From assembly GCA_005408345.1 (NCBI GenBank), contig SEMN01000885.1, positions 1 through 64,000 of the forward strand: a stretch of 64,000 nt of DNA, read 5' to 3'. Below, one piece after another: positions 1-14,800 of the stretch (position 1 is the stretch's first letter; the number at the start of each line of letters is the position of its first letter). The position numbers and the translations under genes were made by a program. The DNA is from Macquaria australasica (lineage: Eukaryota > Chordata > Actinopteri > Centrarchiformes > Percichthyidae). The notes below the pieces were generated by a model. The model was not told where the DNA came from, made no database searches, and saw only the letters and a program-made list of their open reading frames with translations.

Positions 1-1212
1 AACTAATGAATAGTTGTAAGTTGCTTATATTGTTTATTTAAAGTAAGATAACTCACAAGAGTTTTTAGTTTTTAAACAGGGAAACACAAAGTAAATCTGG
101 GCGGTCAAATGAAAAGTGAGGGAAATTATTTCTTAAAACACCTAATATTGAGATTTAATTCAGCAGAGTGTCAAAGGAGCTCGACTGAAGAGGAAATCCT
201 GAGATGTTTGGAGAAAGGAGATGAACTGAAAATAATGGGAAAAAATTGGAAGGAAAAACCGGGTGAGGGAGATAGGACTGGTTAGTAAGTGGATAGGGAG
301 GAGGCTGTCAAAAGACCAAGTAATCTTATTTGTTTGTTAGATAAAATCTTATGCAGTGCCAGAACACTGGCTCCTGATGCATCGGCACAGACAAAGAGAT
401 GTGAGGAGAGAAGAAAAAAAGCATGTCTCAGTCATTCGGAAAGGGCAGACATATCTTTCAACAATTCATTATAATTAAACCACTCGAGAAGAACAGCTCA
501 AACTGATACATAATTTTGCCGGTGACAGGGGGTGGAGAAGGGGTCAAGAGTACAGTACATTATGCAGTGTTTCCTCTTCAGGGCATTGCAAACATCTCAT
601 TGTGCAGGTCAGCCGTATTACACTGTTGGCTGATGAATGAATTTAGAGGTGGGCGTACAAACACTGACACACACTGAGACACAAACCACAGGAGCTTTCC
701 TCTGAGATCAGACAGGCAGACAGCGGAGCTCGTGGCGGAGTGCGCTCGGCTATGAATGCCTGCCAAACTCACAGTGTGGGCGAAGCATGACTGTAAGGAG
801 TCTGACATTTTTAGCCTCTTACAGAGGGCAGGAGAGCCAGTGAATGTAGTATTGTATTTCCTGCATGTAGCCTTGTGTCTTGCCTTAAAGTGATTGTTAT
901 ATTATTGTAATGGATTTAGATATGTAACCTGACTGGGGCTTTTAGTGCAACTACATCCTGATATGGAGGACTTGTGGGTCATCTTGGAGGAACAGCTGAT
1001 GTTGAGCAAGTGTTTGTGTGTATTTCTCACCTGTTGATGTTGGTGTAGATGTGCAATTTGTGTTTTTTTGTCTTTATCTTGTAACTTCTGGTGGTGGACG
1101 AGGAATGGATGTGTATTTGCTCTGAACAGTATCTCTGTGCTACGTGTTGAGCTTTTATTTACATACACGCTCTCCTCTCCTTTTTAACAGTCCTCCTCTC
1201 TGTTCGTTGCAG
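1..1212. other. Upstream intron of ank1
   Basis: No coding exon could be supported. The stretch ends in a polypyrimidine-rich acceptor (ctcctctccttttt... gttcgttgcag) for the exon at 1213. Open frames on either strand here lack recognisable motifs. The missing first coding exon should lie further left. Confidence 0.7.
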
Positions 1213-4200
1213 GCCGATGCAGCCACCAGCTTTCTGCGCGCAGCTCGTTCGGGGAACCTGGACAAGGCTCTGGATCATATCAAGAATGGAATTGCCATCA
1301 ACACAGCTAATCAAGTAAGATAGTTTTGTTTAACTCACTAGAACAGCTATCTGAAAAGCTGTTTGTGTGTCACTGGGAGTAAATAAAGAGATGCCACCCA
1401 AAGATTTCAATTAACAAATTAAATTGTGGCTCATATCAAAATCAATTACAATACTTACTTAGTATTCACAGTACTTAATAAAAATAGGAGCGTACACAGG
1501 AGCACCTGCTCTAAGCATCACACTAAATCCAAAATTACTTTTTTTTTTCTTGATTGTAAAACAGTGAAACTAATTTTAAAAGCGCTCAGTGCCAATCATG
1601 TTTTTTCTTTTCGTGTGGATCTCTGTGGGCGCATCGCTGATTGTACATTTGTGTTTTTAATTGACATGGCACACCAGTGGCTGAATGCAACAGGTGGAGT
1701 CAAAATCCATTCTGAAAAAAAGAGAGAACTTTCTACGTGACAGAGAAATTAAATGTGAATGCAACAGAGAAGTATTACTCTGCGTTAATAATAATCTGTT
1801 AGCTACGCAAGTAAATTACCTCTTACTGTTAACCATACAAAACCATTGAGGCAATTCAATTGTCAGTATATAGTAAAAAAGTGTACTGCTGAACCCATGC
1901 ACACAAAAGCAGCAGGTCGAGGCAAGAGAATGTTATTAGTTGTTAATGTTCCTCAGGAGAAATTTCCACTGGTGCAGGTCTTTTTCTTGAAAGCACCCTC
2001 CAATTCATTCATTAATGCCCAGAGGCAGCATGTTGGAAAAAGTAAAGAGTTTTGTCTGGTTGCAGTGGTCCCTTTGATCAGTGCCTTCTGGCTTCCCTCT
2101 GTTTTGAGCATAAAATTTCGCCTCATGAGAGACACCACTACTATGTTTGGGATAATATATGTGGGGACTACCTGCTGTTAGACCAGGAAGACGCACCTTT
2201 TACTCAGGTAAGCAAAAAGTCTGATATTCTTGGCAAAGATGCTTTATATAATCCTGATGACAACTTTCAAAAATAAAGAACCTTCTCAAACTATCTTCAA
2301 ACTATGATCGGTGAATAAATTTAGAGTGCACCAGGTAATGATCAGTATCTCTGGACTCCAAATTGTCCCTAAGTGATTATGTTTTGTAAATTGTACGCAC
2401 TCTGCAGCCAGATTCATTTTTCATTCTATGGATGAGTGGCTTATTCGACCTGCCAAGGGAACTCGTGAGCATGGAATAAATGAATTCAATTGTAAATAAA
2501 AATAAATAAAGAGACCGATATTATCAAAAAGGTTTTTGAGAGTAAGAAGCCCTTTCTTAACCCACTGTGGGAAAGTAAAAGGCTTTTCCCTCAGTAAGAA
2601 GGTCATGATTATGAAACAGATTGAATGGAGAATGGTACTCAGGAAGTTCATTTTATTTTTCAGAGGAACTTGAATGCACCACATAATGCCAGTATATTCT
2701 CAATTGAATGACATTCTGCAGTGTCAGCAGTATAAGGGTGTAAAATAAAAGACCAAAAGGAAAATTAAAAATTCACGACTCCTAGACCTCCTGATTCTCT
2801 CTCTTTGTGTAAAGTGGTGTGCTTAAATAATTAAGTATATTAGATTATAGTCCCCTCAATCTTCAGCCCTACTGTCTGCTCTCTTACACCTGCAGGCTGA
2901 CGACTGAATATCATGAGATGTGAATGTGTGTGGCTTGGACACGCACACTAGCTTGCTAGTATGTTGTTGTGTTAAGGATGGTTGTGGAGTCTGGGGAATG
3001 AATGGACAAGTGCTTTTATACACAGACAAAACTCTGCCAGAGAGATGGAGGTCCCTCACTCTGTGAGGCAAGCAGCACACACACACACACCAGAGAGAGA
3101 GACAGAAGATGAGATACAGAAGATAGATGACTATTGAAATAAGAGGAAATGTACTTTTTGCACAATTTTCCCATCTGTGTATTAAGATGGAAATCAACTA
3201 AAGAATTGCTATTGATATGATCTACAATAATTGCATTTCATACCCACAACCATGTGATTCAGTTGTCTCAATTTCCTTGTGCAGTTCTTTCTTTGTTTCT
3301 TTCTTTTCTTCTTAGGGTTTTTCATTTACCAATATATTGCTGGCTTTTTACTGAGGAATGAGGCAAGGACAGAGATGGTATTTTTATACGTGATTCATGT
3401 GATTCTGCAGCAATAACTTGTCCTTGCTATAGCTACAACCCTGCAGGCTCTAGTTGGTGCTCTCTCTCCCTCCCTTTACCTGTGTTCATCGAGGTATCTA
3501 ATTACCTGCCATTGTTGTGCTCTTGTCTGTGACTGTGTATGCATAAATGCATATTATAATTTATAAATGTAGGTGTTTGTGGAAGGGGTGTTAATTGGCA
3601 TTGAAGGTGTTATTTTTGTGTTCAAAACAAAACTGAATCTCACTGTGTATTTGCATTAGTCCCATGTGCGCACAGCAGACGTTCACACACTACATTTAAC
3701 AGTGTGTGTAATTGCCACTGATACAGTTTGTTTCCCATCACTGTGCGCATGCTCGCAGAGAGACTGTGTTCTCCCTTTGAATTGAGTGACGCCGCAGTAT
3801 GATGTGCAGCCTGAGAACAGTGCAGATAACGGAGACTCCTGGTGGCCATATTGGTTACAGCAGGCAGGTTGCAGCAGGTATGTAGCCAGCCAGCCAGAGA
3901 GACAATCAGACAGACAATGTTGAGATAAAACAGTTGTTTGCCAGCCCCCGCTCCACCGCTCTCCTCCTTACTCATCAGTCTCATCAGGTTGTTAATTTTG
4001 TCAGAACTGAGTCCTCCTGCTGCCGTTGTGGGTTTGTCAGTTATTTTTAGAGATATAGTAACTAGACGAGTGATGTTCTGCACAGCTGCTGTGCTCATGA
4101 GACCGAAGGATACAGTGTTGCTTTTTCTCATCCTTCCTAAATTCAATTAGTAAATCAATCAGTAAAGTGGTTTCATTTAAAACAGATGGAATATGAACTT

Positions 4201-5792
4201 GGGAGTTTGAGTTTCAGAAGTCCAACACATTACAGTCTGGTTTCTCAGACACTTTATAGCACATTTTGGCAATTCTGAAAGGCCATGAGATACTTTATGT
4301 CAATGGTTAAGGCCAAGACCACAATGATCGAGGCCAAGGAGAGGACAAGACCAAAGGTGGCCATGGATGGCGTCCGCAGGGATGTATATACATGTCTAAG
4401 AGATCTTTGCACAGATCTGTTCCATTAATTGATTAATGGGTAGAATGTGTAGCTTTACACACGTGTGTATATGTTATTACACTAACTCGCAAGACCACAA
4501 CTTAACTCATTATGTTGCCCTTAGAGATGTGGTACCACTTTTCAGTTAATGTAGACTATGATTATAATAATCCAGGTTATTAACAGGATTATTATACTAT
4601 TACTGAAGCTTTAAAAAGAACAGATAATCCTATGTTTAATCAAAAGATCAAGAGTTTGTTTCTTTAAAATTCTTTAAAATGAGTTGGCGATGACTTTTTA
4701 GAGAATACTGTATCCTGTGTGTATATGTTTCTTCTAACTCTAATGTGACCAAATCTCTCTGTTTTCTCCCTCAGAATGGTCTCAACGGGTTACACCTGGC
4801 CTCTAAAGAAGGTCACGTCAAAATGGTCCTGGAGCTGCTGCACGCTGGCATCGAGCTGGAAACCACCACCAAGGTACTCTGTTCTCTCTGTACTCTTACT
4901 AAACTAAAGTAGCATTTCATACTGAACTGAAGTGAATAAATAGCTTTTAACTGTCAAGCCTTCCCAACACCTTGTTTAGCTTTAGCTAAGCTCAGAGCTA
5001 ATTCAGCTGGACTGCAAATATAGAAGCCACTGTAGCAAGCAGCCACGAGCTCAACTAACATACCTGTAACCTCAAAAACGTAAACATGAGCCTCTCGTCA
5101 GCAGTAAGGAAGTCTTTAAAACAATAAATGCAATACGCCTCTAGCTTTAGCTAACTTCAGGTTATCTGCACTGACCAAACATTAAGATCATGTCATGCCG
5201 CCAGAACTGGATGATCTGAATCTTTAACAAACCTGTTTAATAACAGACATTACTGAGTCTGAGTTTTCAGTGTCATAAGGGATGAAAAAGGCTGGGGTTT
5301 TGCTGAGAGAGTCAATCCTTTGATCTCTCACCTCAGGGTCTATGTATATCTGATTTATTCTGAAACAGAAAAAAGTTAAAGGAATTATCAGTTTTCCTAT
5401 TTAAAGAAAAACTGTACTAAACTCCCTTTTTACTTTCAAACATGTATGTACAATGTTTCCTCAAAGCCAGTTTGTACCAGGCTTGTATTTTTTCCAACTT
5501 TTTTCTAAATCAATACTTTCAGAAATATTCAGGATACTTATTTCATCGTAACAGATGATTTTGTTTTAAGGTTTGCAGTGTAGGCATCTTACTTCTAAAT
5601 GAATTTCATGAGCTAAATGCCTAAAATGTAAATATAAACAAAAGTGCCCTGCTTTTATCTTATATGCTGTATGAATACAATACACTAGCTGTATTTCTCT
5701 GTCAAGTTCCCCGTGTAGAGATCTAGGCCATTAGGTTGCAATCATTTTCCTCTCATTCACTCTCATTTTCCTCTCTCTCTCTTTTGGTGTGG

Positions 5793-5834
<42 letters not shown>

Positions 5835-8800
5835 CCTCCAGAAAGGGAACACAGCTCTGCATATCGCAGCGCTGGCAGGGCAGGAGAAAGTGGTGGCTGA
5901 GCTTGTCAACTATGGTGCCAACGTTAATGCCCAGTCACATGTGAGTCACTGCAAGCAAGAGAAGAGTGTGCGAGCGAAGTCTGTGTGTATGCATGCATTT
6001 GTGTATTTCTTGTGTTGTTGTCCATATATTTACATACAGTATCAGTGTGTGTGTGTGTACGTCTGTGTGTGCCCTTGTAAAGACAAACACCTGTTAATTA
6101 TTTATCAGGTCAGTTGAGTCTCAAATCCATGTATGTATGCAGATGTGTGTTTTTCATATATTATTGTGTGTGTGTGTGTGAGTGTGTGTGTGTGTGTGAC
6201 TATACATAATGTATTTGTGCCCTAACAGAAAGGGTTCAGTCCTCTCTACATGGCAGCACAGGAGAATCACTTAGAGGTGGTCAAGTTCCTGCTCGAGAAC
6301 GGGGCCAATCAGAGTCTCCCAACTGAGGTACGTGTCTCTGAGTTTGTCTGAGACCAGCCAGACTGATGACTAGTAATTATCTATTTCAAACATCAAGCGT
6401 GTCTGTGTGCTATCACGCATTGCATGAAAGGTAGTGTAAGAGGCTGTGGGGTGTACAGTACATTAGCAAAATAAAGTAGCATTGATAGTTTAGTAAGTGA
6501 AACACTGCTAGCAGAAGGTGTTTTCTTTTTACACAGGGCACAAATATTGTCTATCAGAGGGGTGGGAATGTGTTACATTGTAAAACAAAATCATCTTATC
6601 AAGTCATTTTGTCCATTACTGAGTCCTTAAATCTTATTGTCTCGAAACAAGCAAATTACCTCTAAATGCCACAGCTGTCATTTGTGCCAGCTATAATTAT
6701 GAGCAAACATTATGGGACAATTTTCTGATCGACACGAGGCCCATTTCTAGGTTTCCATGTCCCTCTGTTTGTTATGTATCAAAGGTATTTTTGACATTTT
6801 GCCTAATAATCTTTAATAGTGGAACATTACTGATTACAAGTAATATGTACGCAGAAAAAAAAATCAGGCAACAGGATATTTTATCTTTCACTGTATCTGC
6901 TCCTAGAATATAATATTACGTGGTGTTGAATTCACTTTGTCTATTTTCCCTCCCTCCCTCTTCTCTTCTCTATTCCTTTCTCATTCTTTCTCTTCCTGAC
7001 CCTCCTACCTCCTCTGCTTTTTCTGTCATCTCTCCATCTCTTTCACTCGTTGTCCCCCTCTCACAGGATGGCTTCACTCCCCTGGCAGTAGCCCTCCAGC
7101 AGGGCCATGAAAATGTCGTGGCACTGCTCATCAACTATGGCACCAAGGGCAAGGTCCGCCTCCCTGCGCTGCACATCGCGGCGCGAAACGATGACACGCG
7201 CACCGCCGCAGTGCTCCTGCAGAACGACCCCAACGCTGACGTTCTCAGCAAGGTATACCCTCACTGAGATTGTGTGTACTGGTGCAACGGTTTACAGTCA
7301 AAAAGAAAAGAAAAATGCATTGCATGAGCAGAAAATAATGCAGCAATACAATGCAATGCAATTTCCATAAATGAAAAGAAAACTCACCAAGCAAATACTA
7401 AAGGGAAACAGTTAGGTGCCACAGCTTTCTTAATGCAAATCACTATCGAAAGAAAAATGCTCTTATAAAAATAATCTTCCAAATACACTGTTATAAAAAA
7501 CTGTTCTTTCTAACTATGTCCCTGAACTATTTCATCTGTGTCATGCACGTTGTTGTAACCTTGTTTTATTAATAGTGATATAAACAGATCCTTATTTACA
7601 CTTTTATTCTCGCACTTTTCTCGGTGTGTCTCTTTCTCTGTAGACTGGCTTCACACCTCTCCATATTGCAGCCCACTATGAGAACATGAGCGTAGCCCAG
7701 CTGCTGCTGAACAGAGGAGCCAATGTAAACTTCACCCCCAAGGTCAGTTTGTCTCAGCTGTAGGACCAAAAACGACGTGTGAATGTGGTTCAAACAAGAG
7801 AAGAATATTATAAAGGATACAGGAATGGACTTTCCCTATACATTTAGTTTATTTCAATAGAACAGCTTCCATTATACTTTTGCCTTGTCATGTTTTAAAG
7901 TAATCCAGAGACTTGATGATTAATACAGCTGGCTTATTTATTGCCCCTGCCTCTCCAGAACGGCATCACACCCCTTCATATAGCCTCCAGGAGGGGCAAT
8001 GTGATGATGGTCAGACTACTGCTGGACAGAGGAGCACAGATTGATGCCAAAACTAAGGTAGTGTACTGTTGAGCTCCACTCTGCTCTGGCATTTTGTGAC
8101 TTACGCATGCTTAATGCCTTCCCAATATCTATTTCCCCCATCTGTCTGTCTCTTATGTTGATTAACACTTTTATTACTCTCCCGGTCTCTGTCTTTCTTT
8201 ACTCATCTCTTTGTAGGATGAGCTGACTCCCCTCCACTGTGCAGCCAGGAATGGTCATGTTCGCATCCTTGAGATCCTGCTGGAACACGGTGCTCCCATC
8301 CAGGCTAAAACCAAGGTAGGTGAATTTATTGAAATAATCACTGTGGCTGATTTTTAGCATTCTCTAATTAGCAGTGATCATCACGGTTTACTGTTAAGTA
8401 CTGATTTTGACTTTGCAAATCTCAGTATATAAACCAGCTTGCTAGAAGCATATGCACTTTCATCCAACTTCGGCTAATTAGCTAAAATCTAGATGCCTGA
8501 CACATTGGTCTGTTTGCTGAGCATCCTAGATCTGAGCCTCATCAGGCATGGATGTGCATACTGTGTGCAGATATTATTGCCACAACAATCCTTGGCAGTT
8601 GTATTATCTGCAAGTAATTTTAGCACAGCACATTGATTATATCCCCTCTAAGGACTCATACTCTTTGATGCTTTCCTGGACACAAGAGACTGAATCTTAC
8701 TGACTACTTTGCTGCCTCTGTCTGTGTCCCATTCTTTCTCTCTTACAGAATGGTTTGTCCCCCATCCACATGGCAGCTCAGGGGGATCACATGGACTGCG

Positions 8801-11800
8801 TCAGGCAGCTACTGCAGTACAACGCTGAGATTGATGATATCACGCTGGACCATTTAACCCCTCTTCATGTAGCAGCCCACTGTGGTCACCATCGGATGGC
8901 CAAAGTCCTACTGGACAAGGGGGCCAAAGCCAATGCACGCGCTCTGGTAGCTTTTTTTGTTTGTTTTGTTGTTCATTTTAGATGACTTCCATATATAATA
9001 CTGTACATGTCTTATGTCTACGGTAATCTTCATGTTGAGAGGAAATAAATGGAGCAATGATTTATTTCTTAATTTACTTTTATAGGTATAATTTACCCAT
9101 CTATCGTGTTGCTCAGAACAAGTTCATAAAGGGAGTGCAGATTTATTTTTATTCAAATGAAGACGCGCAAAGCTTAAAAGGAAAGCCAATCTTTTACGCC
9201 CACTTTATTGTTTGAGTCTGTATTCATTTAGCAGCACCACATCAAACAATTACCATCACTGTCGGGAGAGAACAGTTGTATTAAAGTAATGCTGTAAAAA
9301 ACACTTTTGACTCTTCTTTGGATCAAAAGGCGTAAAGTGATTCTGGCTTCAGGACTGTACACATGTGAAGTCTAGTTGTGAACTGTTTTCTCTGTGTTTC
9401 CAGAATGGCTTCACACCTCTCCATATTGCTTGCAAGAAGAACCACATGCGGTCCATGGACCTGCTGCTAAAGCACTCTGCTTCCCTAGAAGCTGTCACAG
9501 AGGTGAGACGATGTGACCACCAGGGACAGAGTCTGAAAAATAGCGAACAAATATCCACTCTTCTGGCGTAAAGAAAAGCTTTTGACTTTAATAAAGCATT
9601 CCTTGTCTTTTGTAACAAGCGTATGTTAGCATTGTTTGGTATTTACCGCTTCTTTTCACATTTAAGGTCAAGCAATGGTAGATCATTTGTAGCTTATATG
9701 GCTTTGAAATAACAAGGAATGTGCTATATTTTTACATTGATAGAGCGCCTGTCTGATGCCAGGGAATATTAATAATGTCGTCTGCTGTTCAAACCGCTGG
9801 AGCAAACATTGACACCAATCCGCTTATGCCAGTCATATGTGGCTAATGAACTAGAATGTCGACTTCTCTATGTAACGCGTTGATATTGAGCCTTCATGAC
9901 CTTCTCTGTCTGTGTTTGTGTGTGCAGTCTGGTCTCACTCCTCTTCATGTAGCAGCATTCATGGGCCATCTGAACATAGTGAAGAACCTGCTCCAGAGAG
10001 GGGCCTCACCTAATGCTTCCAATGTGGTGAGAACCCCCTTTTCTACCCCAAAAGTCCTTCTTAATTTCTTTTAAATCACTTTCCAACATTGCCAGTTGAG
10101 TGAATTGATTTATTGTTCTTTTTTTAAGTAATCCAAGTTCAGATGTTATCTGTCTTTGTGTTCACATTTTTAAGACGGAATGAAATCCACACTGAATTCA
10201 ATAATTAATTACTTGAAGATTAATTTCATAGGTCAGACATTCAGCAATTAGCCATAGATGGATTAAGCCTCTTTCTCGCCAGCACAGAAAGCCAAGCTGT
10301 TAATGATATTGCTGAATGAACATGAATTGTTTCTAAATTACTGAACTGAATAGACTGGTCTGGACCAGTGAACAAGATGAACAAGATTGGTGTCAAATAA
10401 CATACTTGATCAAAAAGTTCTAAAAAAGATGATAAATTAAAGATTAAAATAACAAATCGTGTTTTTTTGTATCGCCCAGAAGTAGAAGTAGTTGAACCTG
10501 TCACTGTCCAGCAATATGTAGTAACTGATGAATGATTAATGAAAATCTCAGTTACATACATACAAGTGGCGTAGTATTATGTAATTTGAGTGACTGGTTG
10601 CCTGTATTCATCTACACCAGAAAGTGGAGACTCCGCTCCACATGGCCTCCAGAGCAGGACACTGCGAAGTTGCTCAGTTCCTGCTGCAGAACTCAGCACA
10701 AGTGGACGCCAGGGCGAAGGTACGAGCCTTGTAGACTCACTTTAGTCATCACAACCCAAAACAAACATTGTGTTCGTTCTGTATGTTTGTATCTGTAGCT
10801 GCCGTTCAGTTTTTCTTGAGGAGGTCATTGCTGCCTTTTAAACTGCAGCAAAAGTTTCATAAAGCCCACCTCAAGTACAGAACAGAATTAGCATACATCA
10901 GTGGCAGATTGGTTTGGGTGGCTAGCTAGTAGTGTTACTTCATTACCCACTGCTTAATGATATGTTTTTCTATTTAAAACATAAATTGACCTCTTTCTCC
11001 TCGTGTCCAGGATGACCAGACACCCCTACACTGTGCGGCCCGTATGGGCCACAAGGAGCTTGTCAAGCTGCTCCTTGAGCACAAGGCCAACCCCGACTCG
11101 GCTACAACCGCAGGCCACACACCTTTACACATCGCTGCACGTGAAGGACATGTCCACACTATTCGAATCTTGTTGGATGCTGGGGCACAGCAGACCAAGA
11201 TGACAAAGGTGGAGTAGAAGCCATGACAGTCAAAAAAGAAAAATGCTTGCATCTGCATTAATGCTCAATGACTGCAGGAACATCTCAGCCTCAACTGGTC
11301 TACATTAGGCACTACACTAGTGAAGGCGAACATGGGTTATATTATCCTTGGATACCTTTCCTTACTGTAATTTCTGGGACATTTCTATTTGGGAACTGTC
11401 CAGTGCAAATGCATCAATTGTAGATTTCCCACTTTGAGCACCTCTTGGTTTATTTTATACTTAATTAAACCTAGTTATATCTAATTTCTGTAATTTTCCT
11501 CCTCATCCTTGTTCTCATTCTATCACACAGACTTAGTTTTATTGATGTTGGGTATTAGTAAAAATGCATATTTTCTAAATTACATGAGAAAACTAGCCTG
11601 TTTCTGAGTATAATCTACAATAATGACAAACATGGAATATCTCTCTCCTGATTTTGTTTTCGTCTAAGCAGAAAGGCTTTACTCCCCTCCACGTGGCCTC
11701 TAAGTATGGAAAGGTGGACGTAGCTGAGCTCCTCCTGGAGAGAGGAGCCAACCCTAATGCAGCTGGGAAGGTGAGACAATCTGTGCTCCCTGTAGAAGGA

Positions 11801-14800
11801 CACAAAAACAATAAAGCACTCTTTACAAGGCTGTGAAGGAGCATACATAGAGATGATTTTGGGATATCAGCTGATTGATAGATGGTATGTGTTTCATATA
11901 TACGTGTTTCTGTGTGTTCTTGTGTATGTGTGTGTCTGTGGGTTTATATATGTGTACATGTGTATGTGTGTGTGTATGTGTGTTTAACAGAACGGTCTGA
12001 CACCCCTTCATGTGGCCGTCCATCACAACAACCTGGATGTTGTTAAACTCCTGGTCAGCAAGGGAGGATCTGCACACAGCACTGCCCGAGTAAGATGCTC
12101 ACATATGTGTGTGCACATACTCACACAGGCAGGCCAACACAGCATGCCACCCCATCGCTGACACACATACCAAAACAGGTCAAATGTGTGTTTGATACTT
12201 ACACATACAGTAACTTCCATGGCAATCTTTGTACTCTGAAGCACTCTCTCATGACAGCGCTCAAGTTTTAATCTTAAATTAGACATGAACAGCGTTAAGA
12301 AAAGCGATTCCCACTCTTGTGTGTGTATGTCCTTGTTTCTCGCGACAGAATGGCTACACTTCCCTGCACATAGCGGCCAAACAGAACCAGATGGAGGTGG
12401 CCAGTTGTCTACTGCAGAACGGGGCAACACCCAACGTCGAGTCCCTCCAAGGCATCACGCCCCTACACCTGGCCTCACAGGAGGGACGGCCCGACATGGT
12501 GGCCCTGCTCATCTCCAAACAGGCCAACGTAAATCTGGGAAACAAGGTATAACATTAGAACGGATCAAAACGTTTCAATCCCAGATAGTGGAATTTGATT
12601 TACCTTCAAAACTGACTGTAATAATTTTGGAAAAAAATAGTTATTAGACTACAAAATAAAACCAACAAAATAAATATACCCTGAAAATACTGTTTTAAAA
12701 AGACATATTGTTTACATTCTGTCTTTTAGAATGGATTGACCCCTCTGCATCTTGTGGCTCAGGAAGGTCATGTGGGAATTGCTGACACATTGGTCAAACA
12801 AGGAGCCTCCATTTATGCTGCTTCACGGGTAAAACTGCTCTTTAAACCAGTAGACCAATAAAAGTCCATCTGGGAATGAAGAAGTGGATAGCAATTTGAT
12901 ATAATTTCATTTCTCTGTTAAACAAATGAATGATGATCCATGAACACCGTGTGGTCTTGTCATACTAGCTCTTTAAGACGTTCAAAATGTATATAAAATC
13001 TATCAAATATCTTTAAGACAACATAAACATTTGTTTTCTAAAAGTAGGGGTGATGCATCTTTTAAATTAATCCGTACTCATTTCTCAGCTTGTTTAATGT
13101 CTGCTGCCTTTTTACAATTACCCATGCTCATGTTTGTAAGAGTTTACACGCGTTTACACAAGATCCAAGCTGTCTATAAGGAGGCATTAATGAAGCTACT
13201 GAGCATCAGCCAACTGTCTCTCTCTCCTTGTCTCAGATGGGCTACACACCCCTTCATGTGGCCTGTCACTATGGCAACATCAAGATGGTGAAGTTCCTTC
13301 TGCAGCAGCAGGCTCATGTGAATAGCAAGACAAGGGTAAACTATCTTTATCTCATTTGTATGACTATATATATGACTTGTACTGCATATGGGCCTAATGA
13401 CTAGCTGTGTGTTTTGGTTTGTTTGTTTCATGCTTGTTAGTTACTATGAAGCTTTATCAAAACACTGTTTAACCACCAGCAATAGCTAACCAGTATGGGC
13501 AGATTGGCTGGTATTAGTATTAGGTGCCAAAATCCTAGATGGAAAGACTGTTTTCTCTGTGTTTCTTCTTTGGTCCGTCCATCCTCCCTCTTTTTCTCTC
13601 CAGATGGGCTACACCCCGCTGCACCAGGCAGCTCAGCAGGGCCATACTGATATTGTCACCCTGTTGTTGAAAAACGGAGCCCAGCCTAATGAGATTACTT
13701 TGGTGAGACACCTTTAGGAATACCTTATCCTGTTATAATCTTCCTCTGAACACTGAGCATTCCCTGTGTACCTGCACACTGATTTCCCTGGAGAAACAGA
13801 AACATGTGTCCTACTATATAGTTAATGTGAAAACAAATAAGGAAAGGACTTTTTGAAGGCCCCCTGAGATGATACCTACATTCTCCTATCACACCTGTTA
13901 TACTTAATTCAAATGGCTTGACCGATAGTAGCAATGTTTCCTCTTAAAAAACTATGAATGTACAGATACCTACATTTATTTGCATTTTGATTTAATGTTT
14001 TATGTGTCGATTCACCTTATGTTTTGTGCTTGTATTCTGACAAACAGTTAAAAGGTTAATCACATTATGACATCTGGCAAAATAACAGATGTTGTGAAAG
14101 TGTACATATACTTTCTATAGAAAGAATGAAATGCTTTTTATTTTTATAAAAAAATTGATGGAAACATTTCACGTGATGTTCTCTCTCCTTTCTCTGTACA
14201 GAATGGGACATCTCCCCTGGGTATTGCTAAGCGACTGGGTTACATCTCTGTCATTGATGTGCTGAAACTGGTTACCGAGGAGTCTGTCTCCGCGGTGAGC
14301 AACACATCATGCTTGGTTCACATGGTTACACTAATACGCAAAGAAGTAGCCTTGCCACGCCATGCCTCAGATGTTCAATCAAATAATTGTCTCGTCCTGA
14401 TCAGGTTCTGCTCCCTCACCTGCTTGCAAAATAATTCAGCATTTTTCCATCTATTCTCCTCTCTTTCCTTTCCATTTCTCTCCTTCCTCTGTCTCATCCA
14501 TACCTCTCTCTTGCAACCTCCCTCTGCTCTTCACAGATCACTACAGAGAAGCATCGGATGAGTTTTCCGGAGACAGTAGACGAGATTTTGGATGTTTCAG
14601 AGGATGAAGGTAGGCTATCCAATTTGATTATGTTAAACACATCAACTGTACAGCTTTGATAATTAATTTTCAGCTCTGATTCGCTGTTTTGGTAGAAGAA
14701 GATTGTATGGGAGGTTCACTGACACATCAGAGTACCACCATGAATTTAAAAATGTATATGTCTGTCTATAACTCCCTTTTCCATTTGTTTTTGTAGGGGT

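Larger units (their letters stand above)
1213..14294 (+). other. ank1: ank1 exons encoding the 24 ankyrin repeats
   Basis: Twenty exons, all bounded by phase-0 introns: 1213-1314, 4775-4873, 5842-5940, 6229-6327, 7067-7252, 7644-7742, 7959-8057, 8217-8315, 8749-8946, 9404-9502, 9928-10026, 10621-10719, 11011-11208, 11672-11770, 11991-12089, 12349-12546, 12730-12828, 13237-13335, 13604-13702, 14202-14294. Single-repeat exons are exactly 99 bp (33 residues). Three exons of 198 bp and one of 186 bp carry two repeats each, giving 24 in all. The motif G-x-TPLHxAA is visible in nearly every one (for example NGLSPIHMAAQGDH, NGFTPLHIACKKNH). This superhelix binds membrane-protein cytoplasmic domains. 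Each exon has clean ag/gt borders. Confidence 0.96.

Noticed and set aside
3640..4146. 168-codon minus-strand open frame in an ank1 intron
   Set aside because: No recognisable motif, no splice partners and low-complexity stretches. A chance frame.
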